The position numbers and the translations under genes were made by a program. DNA of 11,834 nucleotides, from NCBI GenBank assembly GCA_023544605.1, contig JAMJFQ010000052.1, positions 1-11,834 of the forward strand, given 5' to 3'. Positions 6,188 to 11,834 of this stretch are shown here, in pieces. Position 1 is the first letter of the stretch. Every line of letters begins with the position of its first letter. Source of the stretch: ANME-2 cluster archaeon. GTDB lineage: Archaea > Halobacteriota > Methanosarcinia > Methanosarcinales > Methanocomedenaceae. Below the pieces are notes generated by a model. The model was given only the letters and a program-made list of their open reading frames with translations. It was not told where the DNA came from and did not search any database.

Positions 6188-7190
6188 GCTCCATATCCGC
6201 CTCCTTCACTGTCTCCATCTGCTGTTTTATCCCGTTTATCTCGCCACTATCGGGTGTGGCAGGATAATTGTACACCGGATCGTGGGTCTCAGTGGCATAG
6301 GGGCGGTTGCAGTTGGAGCACCCTGTGGTCATGAATGCTTCTCCACTTTCCATTACTGCTTTAAGGTCCTGTTCTTCCAATCCGAAATATGAGACAACCC
6401 CCCCACTGAATACCATGTCATCAAGCCTTACACGGTCATTTCGTAAAAGGTATGCAGCCATTTGCACCCGGCGGTAATGTCCTATATCAGGTTCAGCGTT
6501 TACAGCCGTGTCACCCACTGCTCTGGTACCAGGCAGCCTGGTATATGCGAACAGCGCAGCATGAATACCCATTTTGTGTAATCTATCCACCAGTTCCACC
6601 ACTTCTTGTTCGGTCTCGCCCATACCCACAATGATATGGGTACCCACCTGGGGGAATACAACAGCAGCCCGCTTAAGTCCGTCAAGATGGCCATCCCAGG
6701 AAAAAGGACCACCCGCCCCCTCACCTTTAATACTGTGGAACAGCTCAGGGGTGGAAGCATCCAGCGGGATCACCAGTTGGTCCACATCCATCCCGGCCAG
6801 TGTACGATACTTTGCATCATCAAGGGGAAATACGGATAGTGAAACGGGAATGCTGCATATATCCCTGATGCGCCCTATCAGGTACACGGTATCCTCCCAC
6901 ATGCCAGGGTACATGGCGGTCTGGATACAGGCCCTGTGCAGGTACCCTTTTTCAAAGGCTATACCCAGCCGCCTCACCACCTCTTCCAGGTCTGCAGGCA
7001 GGTACTGGCCCCGTGCAATATGCTTCAACTCACCCTTAGAATCTTTTGCCTGGGAACAGAACAGACAATTGGCCCGGCAGCGCTGATCAGTGAATATCTG
7101 CAAATATGCAGTGGTGGGAGGTGCATCCATGAACATCAGTTCCATGCCCAATACTGCCAGCGTACCCAATGATGCCCTGACCTGTTTCAT
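6177..7190 (-). CDS. Radical SAM protein C, biotin-synthase-like LipS-type component (COG2516-like)
   Basis: This 337-residue radical SAM protein has CxxxCxxC at Cys38, Cys42 and Cys45 (DQRCRANCLFCSQAK). The middle part reads like a BioB-type TIM barrel: IQTAMYPGMWEDT, SIPVSLSV, VIPLDASTPELF and THIIVGMGETEQE. Near the end a second Cys pair occurs in TTGCSNCNRPYATE (Cys291, Cys294), a signature I associate with the biotin-synthase-related archaeal proteins that form one half of the two-part LipS1/LipS2 lipoyl synthase. The extra pair may bind the auxiliary cluster. It overlaps the stop of radical SAM A as ATGA, with GGAGGT 5 bases before the ATG. It sits between the A and B paralogues, which suggests that A and B may alternate as its partner or act on different carriers. 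No biotin genes are near, so biotin synthesis is unlikely. Confidence 0.8.
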   Translation of the reverse strand: MKQVRASLGTLAVLGMELMFMDAPPTTAYLQIFTDQRCRANCLFCSQAKDSKGELKHIARGQYLPADLEEVVRRLGIAFEKGYLHRACIQTAMYPGMWEDTVYLIGRIRDICSIPVSLSVFPLDDAKYRTLAGMDVDQLVIPLDASTPELFHSIKGEGAGGPFSWDGHLDGLKRAAVVFPQVGTHIIVGMGETEQEVVELVDRLHKMGIHAALFAYTRLPGTRAVGDTAVNAEPDIGHYRRVQMAAYLLRNDRVRLDDMVFSGGVVSYFGLEEQDLKAVMESGEAFMTTGCSNCNRPYATETHDPVYNYPATPDSGEINGIKQQMETVKEADMEHGL

Positions 7191-8221
7191 GTTTTACCTC
7201 CAGGCAAGGTCGAAGTGCTGTCGGTATCAAACGATGACACAGCTGCCCCGGTATCGTAAAAAGGTATCGCAATCCTGGTATCATCACTGGGCGGCAGGCC
7301 GCAGCAGGTGCCATAGTAATCTGTGGAATAGCCATTACGCTTGGCATATTCCACAGCATACCGTGTAGGTACAGCAATATTCTCAACTCCGCTCTCGATG
7401 GCCAGGTGGTCAATGAGTTCACGGTCCCGGCCCGATGAGCGGGCGCAGCCCAACGTAATGGGGATGTCAGGGAAATGTTCCACTGCAGTTGTTATCACCC
7501 TGGCAAATTCCAGGGGTTCAGGTTTCACACCCAAGAAAGGAGTGCCTTGTACCGGCATCAGACCAGTTATGACGATAGTGCTTACTTCGTATCCCCGTAT
7601 CATTTCAAGAGCATGGAGTTCTCCACTAAACTGGCCAGCATTGAGACCGACACACACGTGAGGGAACAGCATGATGCCTGCATCTGAAAGGGCATCCAGG
7701 CTTGAAGTATAGTCCTGCTCCAAAAGGTCCAGACCATAGACTTCTCGGGCAGCCGCCATATCACCTACCACATCAAAACCCACGCCGTCCAGCCCGGAAT
7801 CTCGCAGCAGCCCGGCCTCGGTTGATGAGATGAAACCTGTATGTGCGATCACGATCAACCCCGTACGTTCCTTTATCGTAGCAATGGCAGCAGACATGGC
7901 AGGAACAGGTACCTTTCCCTTTGAATCACAACCTCCGGTTATGAGTATGCCTTTTGCTCCCTGTACCTCTGCCGCCAGGGCTGTAGTAACTAAATTTTCC
8001 GGCGTCATACAGGGTATAAGTCGCTCCAGCAGTTTACCGCCGCAGTGTTTGCAGTGAAGACTGCATTGACTACCTGTGATGGAAATAGAGGGGAACAGGG
8101 TGGATGTGACAAAGAAGTTCAATCTTTTTCCAGACCTGGATGTGGTTTGGGCTCTTGCACCCTCCATTCGATCACGTAAATGAAGGGGTACTATCCGGTC
8201 CAGATCGAACTCACTAACCAC
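7187..8221 (-). CDS. Radical SAM protein A, LipS-type lipoyl synthase component (COG1856-like)
   Basis: This 344-residue radical SAM protein has CxxxCxxC at Cys53, Cys57 and Cys60 (TGSQCSLHCKHCGG). Later cysteines likely to bind an auxiliary cluster are Cys259 (LGCARSSGR) and Cys306-307 (GTCCGLPP). Relative to its paralogue B it has additional cysteines, including Cys71, Cys98 and Cys190, and a C-terminal tail rich in Ser, Thr and Asp. The start is taken as GTG at 8221: GGAGG lies 5 bases before it (8227-8231) and directly follows the stop of the ligase gene at 8232. A longer frame to 8329 would overlap the ligase gene by nearly 100 bases and adds residues unlike the family. The expected role is insertion of sulfur into an octanoyl group already attached to the H-protein, together with radical SAM C. 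This rests on family similarity recalled from LipS1/LipS2. Confidence 0.8.
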   Translation of the reverse strand: MVSEFDLDRIVPLHLRDRMEGARAQTTSRSGKRLNFFVTSTLFPSISITGSQCSLHCKHCGGKLLERLIPCMTPENLVTTALAAEVQGAKGILITGGCDSKGKVPVPAMSAAIATIKERTGLIVIAHTGFISSTEAGLLRDSGLDGVGFDVVGDMAAAREVYGLDLLEQDYTSSLDALSDAGIMLFPHVCVGLNAGQFSGELHALEMIRGYEVSTIVITGLMPVQGTPFLGVKPEPLEFARVITTAVEHFPDIPITLGCARSSGRDRELIDHLAIESGVENIAVPTRYAVEYAKRNGYSTDYYGTCCGLPPSDDTRIAIPFYDTGAAVSSFDTDSTSTLPGGKT

Positions 8222-8226
8222 CAAGA

Positions 8227-8231
8227 CCTCC
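8227..8231 (-). promoter_or_regulatory. Ribosome binding site that fixes the GTG start of radical SAM A
   Basis: The minus strand reads TAAGGAGGTCTTGGTG. The ligase stop TAA, the GGAGG and the GTG start follow each other within 16 bases, which decides the start at 8221 over the long upstream extension. Confidence 0.75.
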
Positions 8232-8978
8232 TTATCGCTTGTACGTCCATTCGTCAGAATAGTATTTGGGCAGCAGTTCCTGGACCATAGCCTCTTCCTT
8301 CCCGGATAGGTTTGAATCGATAAGTTCAACGTCGAACCGTTTCTCGAAGTTCTTACGGATCTTCCCTTTGACCTCTTCCAAATCCAATTGATAACCCAGT
8401 TCCCTGTCCATCCAGGTCATACCCTGCTCAATAGACTGTATCTGCTTATCCATATATTTCTCCTTGGGAATGTTGGAGATACGCAGCATCTCCTTGATAT
8501 CGAAGTCCAGCAGCAGGGTACCGTGCTGCAGGGTTTTATTGTCCCGCCGGGTCATGGCATTGCCCGATATCTTCTTATTATCCACGGTCACATCATTGAT
8601 GGGACGAAAACCCGCATTTAATCCGTACTCTTTCAAGGTATCTATGAGTATACCACATATCTGCTTGTATGATCCCACAATGTCCAGGGGGAACTTGTCG
8701 TCATCTATGGTCCCTACTACACCGTAGTTGATCTGCCTGTCCAGGTCATCTGAAAATGCAATACCTCCGCCGCTGGTACGCCTGACAAGGGTATAATCCT
8801 TACACGTATCAAGGTCAAGTTCCACTGCTGCCTTCTGGAAATAACCAAGAATAATGGATTTGGTAGGCGCCCAGAAGAACAGGGTATTTCCCTCATCACA
8901 GCGATGTATGGCCTCGTTGATGGCCATCATGTCCCTGATATCCACTTTCCTAAAATCAATGTACCTCCATTGCTCCAT
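8232..8978 (-). CDS. lplA: Lipoate-protein ligase A, catalytic domain (LplA-like 2)
   Basis: This 248-residue protein has the biotin/lipoate ligase catalytic fold. Visible signatures are the N-terminal MAINEAIHR helix, FFWAPTKSIILGYFQ, the substrate loop LVRRTSGGGIAFSDDLD (Arg66-Arg67, Gly70-72), and KKISGNAMTRR, whose Lys136 matches the ligase lysine that binds lipoyl-AMP. The usual His in the AVYHD part of the loop is Ser76 here. The short C-terminal region ends in EWTYKR, so the separate LplB-like protein encoded directly upstream should supply the missing accessory domain, as in the bipartite ligase of Thermoplasma acidophilum. An excellent AGGAGG (8986-8991) lies 7 bases before the ATG, and the LplB stop is immediately adjacent. 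It probably loads octanoate or lipoate onto one or both H-proteins. Whether it scavenges lipoate or starts de novo assembly, as sLpl(AB) does in the sHdr pathway, cannot be told. Confidence 0.87.
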   Translation of the reverse strand: MEQWRYIDFRKVDIRDMMAINEAIHRCDEGNTLFFWAPTKSIILGYFQKAAVELDLDTCKDYTLVRRTSGGGIAFSDDLDRQINYGVVGTIDDDKFPLDIVGSYKQICGILIDTLKEYGLNAGFRPINDVTVDNKKISGNAMTRRDNKTLQHGTLLLDFDIKEMLRISNIPKEKYMDKQIQSIEQGMTWMDRELGYQLDLEEVKGKIRKNFEKRFDVELIDSNLSGKEEAMVQELLPKYYSDEWTYKR

Positions 8979-9272
8979 CTACTCGCCTCCTATTGCCTGC
9001 ATGATCGATATGGTGAAATCCTCAGGAGTGGTGCCGGGGGATTGGATCTGTTTCGAGTCATAAACCTGTTCCACTGCCATTTGGACTGCATCATTGTTAG
9101 CAGCCGTGCCTTTCAATCCTTCTTCGATACTATCAATGGCATCTTCAGGGAACAGGAAAAAATCCCCTGAAAACGTGATGTCTGTAATGGTTCCTTCATC
9201 CACTTTCAAAAAAGAACGGATAACTCCACCCTTTGACTTATGGATGCCTTTTCTGTAATCTTCCAGTACCAT
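8979..9272 (-). CDS. lplB: LplB-like accessory domain of bipartite lipoate ligase
   Basis: This small protein of 97 residues corresponds to the C-terminal accessory domain of LplA encoded as a separate gene. Recognisable stretches are HKSKGGVIRSFLKVDEG near the N-terminus, ITDITFSGDFFLFPEDAID in the middle, and a later helix (EEGLKGTAANNDAVQMAVEQ). In the Thermoplasma ligase, LplB is needed for formation of lipoyl-AMP. The ATG at 9272 is chosen because GGAG (9281-9284) lies 8 bases upstream. The longer frame to 9380 overlaps the preceding ligase-like gene and starts with residues that do not fit the family. The gene directly adjoins lplA and lies 46 bases after LplA-like 1, so it could serve either ligase, though LplA is the nearest partner. 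Confidence 0.85.
   Translation of the reverse strand: MVLEDYRKGIHKSKGGVIRSFLKVDEGTITDITFSGDFFLFPEDAIDSIEEGLKGTAANNDAVQMAVEQVYDSKQIQSPGTTPEDFTISIMQAIGGE
8986..8991 (-). promoter_or_regulatory. Strong ribosome binding site of lplA
   Basis: AGGAGG lies 7 bases before the ATG and inside the last codons of lplB, so translation of the two halves of the ligase is probably coupled, in keeping with a stoichiometric complex. Confidence 0.7.
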
Positions 9273-9318
9273 ACTTTTCTCTCCATTCTCAATTATCGTT
9301 ATGATTGGCTTATGTTCA

Positions 9319-10122
9319 CTATACTTTTTCTCGTTTTGCCCTTTTATGGTCCATGCGGTATGTCCACTGCCTGGATGCATACTGAGAGGTCAACTCCAAA
9401 GCCAGCTTCTCTTCTTCATCTGATACATTGCCTTCATAGGAGCTAATGTCCAGTACATTCTCAAAACCAGAACGCATTACCTGTTTTATTGTATCAATGG
9501 GCGGCAGTTCCATCAGGTCGGACAGAGTGACCATACCATCCCTGGCACTTTTCACATTGGCCCGCAGGTTCCTGGTAGGATGCTTCAGCACATGGTCCAT
9601 GGTATCGAAATCAAAGTTGAGCAAAAAACTGCCATTGACCATTGCCGCACCGTCGAACCGGCCCTGGGCATTACCTGATATCTTACGCCCCTGCACGAAC
9701 ACACCGTTGCGGGCCGGGTCCAAGTCCCCTTCCAGACCTAGACAGTCCAATGCCAGCAATAAGCCTGAGAGCACTTTTTTATATGCGGTCTGGACACTAC
9801 CCGGGATTGGACCGCCCTGCGCGCCTATAACCGAGAACAGTATCTGGTCACGGTCACAGTATCCACATCCGCCTCCCAGTATCCTGCGCACAATATCAAT
9901 ATTGTGCTCCACACAATAGGCTTCATTGACCTCATCTTCCACATACTGATGGTAACCCAGATAGAGCGTAGGATGCCTGACCCTCCAGAATAGTATGGTC
10001 TCGTCACTATCCCCAAAACCCACATGACGCCCGATGGAATGAAATAGGGCAGCGCTGTATGCCCCGTCTATTAAATCTGCATCCACAAACCGCCACACGA
10101 TACCAGGCTCCTGAATCCACAT
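9319..10122 (-). CDS. Second lipoate ligase/octanoyltransferase-like protein (LplA-like 1)
   Basis: This 267-residue protein is a paralogue of the lplA product with the same fold. It shows LFWRVRHPTLYLGYHQ, the substrate loop VRRILGGGCGYCDRD (Arg79-Arg80, Gly83-85), and GRKISGNAQGR with Lys147 at the ligase lysine position. It also has NGSFLLNFDFD and a C-terminal RQWTYR that echoes EWTYKR of the second copy. The loop is unusual: where ligases read GGGAVYHD, two cysteines occur (Cys86, Cys89), with Cys89 replacing the His. Cysteine nucleophiles are used by octanoyl and amido transferases of this fold (LipB, LipM, LipL), though at other positions. The protein might therefore be a transferase rather than a ligase; this is inference. 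It is the first gene of the lipoylation run. No strong ribosome site precedes the ATG, and AATAAACTA about 15-20 bases upstream could be a promoter giving a leaderless transcript. Confidence 0.82.
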   Translation of the reverse strand: MWIQEPGIVWRFVDADLIDGAYSAALFHSIGRHVGFGDSDETILFWRVRHPTLYLGYHQYVEDEVNEAYCVEHNIDIVRRILGGGCGYCDRDQILFSVIGAQGGPIPGSVQTAYKKVLSGLLLALDCLGLEGDLDPARNGVFVQGRKISGNAQGRFDGAAMVNGSFLLNFDFDTMDHVLKHPTRNLRANVKSARDGMVTLSDLMELPPIDTIKQVMRSGFENVLDISSYEGNVSDEEEKLALELTSQYASRQWTYRMDHKRAKREKV

Positions 10123-10175
10123 AGAAGAGGCTGCCTAAATAGTTTATTGTTCACTTCACATGGAACTGTTGACGG

Positions 10176-11228
10176 TCATTGCTTGTTATTTGCAGGCTTG
10201 GGCAAGATACCGTTACTCATTTCCTCGATGTCATATTCGTCAAGTATCTCGCCAACGATCTCCTCGAGGATATCCTCAATGGACAGCAGTCCCACCACTT
10301 TTTCAGATTCATCCACTACAACCGCTATCTGGACCTTTTTTGACTGCAGTTCCCTGAATATTGAGGCTATTTTGCGCTCCTTTTTTATCAATAGTATGGG
10401 CCGAAGTATCTCCTCTACAGTTTTGGTTTCAAGTTCTTTATCTCGGTATTTGAGCAGGTCTTTGGCAAATATCATACCGGTTACATTATCGAAATGTCCC
10501 CTCCAGACGGGAAGCCTCGAATGACCTGACTCATTTATCTTCACAAGCGCTTCGCTAAGGGTTTCGGTATTCTCAACTGTGACCATGTGGCTTTTATAGG
10601 TCATGGCCGTTTTGGCTTTCTCATCACTGAAATCCAGTACATTCTGTATATACTGCCTATCATGATGTTTGATAACGCCTTCTTCTGCTCCTACTTTTAG
10701 GAGAAGTTTGATCTGGTCTTCTGTGATGAATGGATTCTTTATTTTTTCCTTTGCGCCCAATACATGCAGTACTATATTGGTTATCACGGTAAAGATCACG
10801 ACCAGAGGATATAACATTTTGCTCAGAAGTTCCAACAACCCGGCGATCCTGAGAGCATAGGTATCAGCGTGCCGGGTAGCAAAGGTCTTAGGGACGATCT
10901 CACCGAATACCAGGATGACCACAGTCATTACACCGGTAGCAATGGCAATGGCGGCATTGCCGAAATACCTTAATACAATTACTGTGACAAGCACTGATGC
11001 CGCTACATTTACGATATTATTACCCACAAGTATCGTGGTAATGAACTTCTCTGGATGCTGCAGTTCTTCATGAATGATCCTGGCCCTTTGGTCCCCTTTC
11101 TCTGCCAGATGGAGCATCTTAATACGGTTGACTCCGATAAAAGCGGTTTCAGAAGATGAAAAAAAGGCCGAAAGACTTACCAGGATTATGACTACGATTA
11201 GTTCTATTGATAATGTAAGGTCAATCAC
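10176..11228 (-). CDS. CNNM/HlyC-family membrane protein with CBS pair
   Basis: This 350-residue protein has an N-terminal CNNM (DUF21) transmembrane domain at about residues 5-185. It shows the family opening SAFFSSSETAFIGVNRI and the GEIVPKTFATRHAD stretch. Two CBS domains follow at about 205-330 (TVENTETLSEALVKI, GMIFAKDLLKY, VVVDESEKVVGLLSIEDILEEIVGEILDE). The family includes CNNM/CorC-type proteins linked to Mg2+ or Co2+ efflux; the old hemolysin label is misleading. The C-terminal CorC_HlyC domain present in many bacterial members is missing, and the protein ends about 20 residues after the second CBS. The start is GTG at 11228, with GGAG 10 bases upstream. Its gap to the first lipoylation gene is 53 bases, so read-through is possible, but no functional link is evident. 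Confidence 0.9.
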   Translation of the reverse strand: MIDLTLSIELIVVIILVSLSAFFSSSETAFIGVNRIKMLHLAEKGDQRARIIHEELQHPEKFITTILVGNNIVNVAASVLVTVIVLRYFGNAAIAIATGVMTVVILVFGEIVPKTFATRHADTYALRIAGLLELLSKMLYPLVVIFTVITNIVLHVLGAKEKIKNPFITEDQIKLLLKVGAEEGVIKHHDRQYIQNVLDFSDEKAKTAMTYKSHMVTVENTETLSEALVKINESGHSRLPVWRGHFDNVTGMIFAKDLLKYRDKELETKTVEEILRPILLIKKERKIASIFRELQSKKVQIAVVVDESEKVVGLLSIEDILEEIVGEILDEYDIEEMSNGILPKPANNKQ

Positions 11229-11264
11229 TTATTGGTTACTCCAGATGTTATTAGGTTCGAGTGG

Positions 11265-11277
11265 GTTAAAAATTTTT
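11265..11277 (-). promoter_or_regulatory. Putative TATA/BRE promoter of the CNNM gene
   Basis: On the minus strand GTAGAAAAATTTTTAAC lies about 37-55 bases before the GTG start. The A-run could be BRE and the following T-rich core a TATA element, giving a leader of some 15-20 bases that includes the GGAG site. It could also drive the lipoylation genes if transcription continues. Pattern only. Confidence 0.4.
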
Positions 11278-11327
11278 CTACTAAAGTACCTGCATATCAA
11301 TACTTTGTGTCTAAATCAATGATAAAT

Positions 11328-11333
11328 AAAAAA
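11328..11333 (-). terminator. T6 terminator after tRNA
   Basis: Six T residues on the minus strand begin 3 bases after the tRNA discriminator end, followed by a further T-rich stretch (TTTTTTATTTATC). Oligo-T tracts are the normal archaeal tRNA terminator. Confidence 0.6.
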
Positions 11334-11336
11334 GAT

Positions 11337-11410
11337 AGCGGGGCATGGATTCGAACCATGGATCTACGGGTTATGAGCCCGTCGGGATTTCCTGACTACC
11401 CCACCCCGCT
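11337..11410 (-). tRNA. Initiator tRNA-Met (anticodon CAU)
   Basis: The minus strand folds as a 74-base cloverleaf. The 7-base acceptor stem pairs AGCGGGG with CCCCGCT. The anticodon arm is ACGGG-CTCATAA-CCCGT with anticodon CAT, and the T arm is CATGG-TTCGAAT-CCATG. The first pair is A1-U72 and the anticodon stem holds three consecutive G-C pairs next to the loop. These are the two hallmarks of the archaeal initiator and separate it from elongator Met and from Ile2 (CAU modified). No intron is present, and the 3' CCA is not encoded, so it must be added after transcription. Confidence 0.93.
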
Positions 11411-11476
11411 GCTTTGATAAAAAATAAGGATGGGCAAAGGCTCTAATTGGCTATTATTAGTCATAAAGCCTTCGGT

Positions 11477-11490
11477 AGTTATTATATTTG
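11477..11490 (-). promoter_or_regulatory. Putative TATA promoter of initiator tRNA-Met
   Basis: CGCCAAATATAATAACT on the minus strand is the best TATA-like element upstream of the tRNA. It would place the transcription start about 45 bases before the mature 5' end, implying a leader removed by RNase P. A nearer candidate, TTATTTTTTATC, ends only a few bases before the tRNA and is too close for the usual spacing. Confidence 0.35.
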
Positions 11491-11506
11491 GCGTCTCGAA
11501 TTTTGC

Positions 11507-11529
11507 CAAAACATTTAATTAATATAAGA
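11507..11529 (+). promoter_or_regulatory. Putative TATA/BRE promoter of the plus-strand small ORF
   Basis: CAAAACATTTAATTAATATAAG has an A-rich BRE-like start and a TATA-like core about 50-70 bases before the ATG. Its presence suggests the ORF downstream is, or recently was, expressed. Confidence 0.35.
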
Positions 11530-11579
11530 GTAAATATAATATTCAATAGATAATGTGTTTGTCTACACTATGAGGGACA

Positions 11580-11798
11580 ATGACCCGGATTTCAAAACGA
11601 TTAAGAAGTGATAGGCTTCGCTGTACTTTCAGTGCAATAATGGATATTTTTGCGATGGAGTACACAAGGGAGCCAAGCGCTAATGAATTAAATGATATGA
11701 TTCGTACCCTGGGTGATAAAGGGCTAATATGGAAACTCTCAGATAGGAGTGTCCCCAGGACCAAAGCTTCTCCCCTTTTAGCCTTGTATAGGTAGGTT
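11580..11798 (+). pseudogene. Decayed or truncated winged-helix (HTH_45-like) regulator
   Basis: The frame encodes 71 residues beginning MTRISKRLRSDRLR and ending PLLALYR. A piece of it, NELNDMIRTLGDKGLIWKL, looks like the recognition helix and wing start of the ArnR1/HTH_45-type winged-helix proteins common in Methanosarcinales. In those I expect about KANLSY before QLNDYL, and a T-x-KG motif before the final helix. Here the region before ELND appears shortened (SAN directly joins ELND) and the T-x-KG site reads RTKASP. This suggests small in-frame deletions and substitutions, so it may be a decaying copy. GAGGG lies 3 bases before the ATG, which is close. It could instead be a short functional DNA-binding protein or a chance frame. 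The assignment is weak and from memory of the family pattern. Confidence 0.35.
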
Positions 11799-11834
11799 TT
11801 AGTAAAAACATTTTATTCGCATTATTGGAAAATG

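Larger units (their letters stand above)
11411..11579. other. Intergenic region with divergent promoter-like tracts
   Basis: This 169-base stretch separates the minus-strand tRNA from the plus-strand small ORF and has no coding frame worth calling. It is strongly AT-rich from about 11500 to 11555. It holds TATA-like elements pointing both ways, so it looks like a divergent control region. Confidence 0.5.

Noticed and set aside
5415..6392. Several plus-strand frames opposite the radical SAM genes
   Set aside because: Their translations show no family motif and they lie entirely opposite well-supported genes.
6177..7190. Biotin synthase for radical SAM C
   Set aside because: The core resembles BioB, but there are no biotin genes nearby, and the late GCSNCNRPY pair and the context point to a LipS-type role.
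8222..8329. N-terminal extension of radical SAM A up to 8329
   Set aside because: It would overlap the lplA gene by almost 100 bases and the added residues do not fit the family; GGAGG before GTG at 8221 decides the start.
9273..9380. N-terminal extension of LplB into the preceding ligase-like gene
   Set aside because: The ATG at 9272 has a good ribosome site and gives the usual length of the accessory domain; the extension overlaps the neighbouring gene out of frame.
10176..11228. Hemolysin or toxin function
   Set aside because: The hemolysin name is historical; the CNNM plus CBS architecture indicates a membrane protein related to divalent metal transport.
11337..11410. Elongator tRNA-Met or tRNA-Ile2 (CAU)
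   Set aside because: The A1-U72 pair and three G-C pairs in the anticodon stem indicate the initiator.
11543..11764. Minus-strand 73-residue frame opposite the small plus-strand ORF
   Set aside because: It has no recognisable motif and no clear ribosome site; it is more likely an antisense shadow.
1..11834. CRISPR array, insertion sequence or prophage genes
   Set aside because: No regularly spaced repeats, transposase or integrase motifs, or terminal inverted repeats were seen anywhere in the window.

Overview
The window looks like euryarchaeal DNA, most likely from the Methanosarcinales or a related methane- or alkane-cycling lineage. The support is: an initiator tRNA-Met of archaeal type, two families found essentially in archaea (DUF555/UPF0212 and DUF357), a nucleoside kinase of the Methanocaldococcus MJ0406 type, GGAGG-type ribosome binding sites, TATA/BRE-like promoters, and several GTG/TTG starts. 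The exact lineage is inferred. Nothing in the window names the species.

Layout: every confident gene is on the minus strand, so the reading order runs from high to low coordinates. At the right end, a short plus-strand ORF (11580-11795) looks like a decayed winged-helix regulator. The initiator tRNA-Met (11337-11410) and a CNNM/HlyC-type membrane protein with a CBS pair (10176-11228) follow on the minus strand.

The centre (about 10122 down to 3359) is a tight run of nine genes devoted to protein lipoylation. In order they are: a lipoate-ligase-like protein (LplA-like 1), LplB, LplA (LplA-like 2), radical SAM A, radical SAM C, radical SAM B, an unknown protein with a peptidase-M23-like 'hybrid motif' domain, a divergent H-protein, and a more typical H-protein. 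Neither LipA-type lipoyl synthase nor LipB octanoyltransferase is present. The radical SAM proteins resemble the two-component LipS1/LipS2 lipoyl synthase described in Thermococcus kodakarensis and in bacteria and archaea with the sulfur-oxidising Hdr-like system. Ligase, radical SAM A/B and H-protein each occur twice, while radical SAM C, LplB and the M23-like protein occur once. This suggests two carrier branches sharing common parts, or a division of labour among ligase/transferase and sulfur-insertion steps. No glycine cleavage P, T or L protein and no sHdr gene lies in the window, so the job of the two carriers is open.

The left part (3299 down to 117) holds DUF357, DUF555, the nucleoside kinase, a membrane-anchored Cys-containing protein, and a thioredoxin-CcdA fusion. 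The last three are closely coupled by overlaps. The final two look like an extracytoplasmic thiol-redox unit.

The strongest candidates for undescribed biology are the doubled lipoylation locus and its cytoplasmic M23-like protein with nearly all metal ligands retained.
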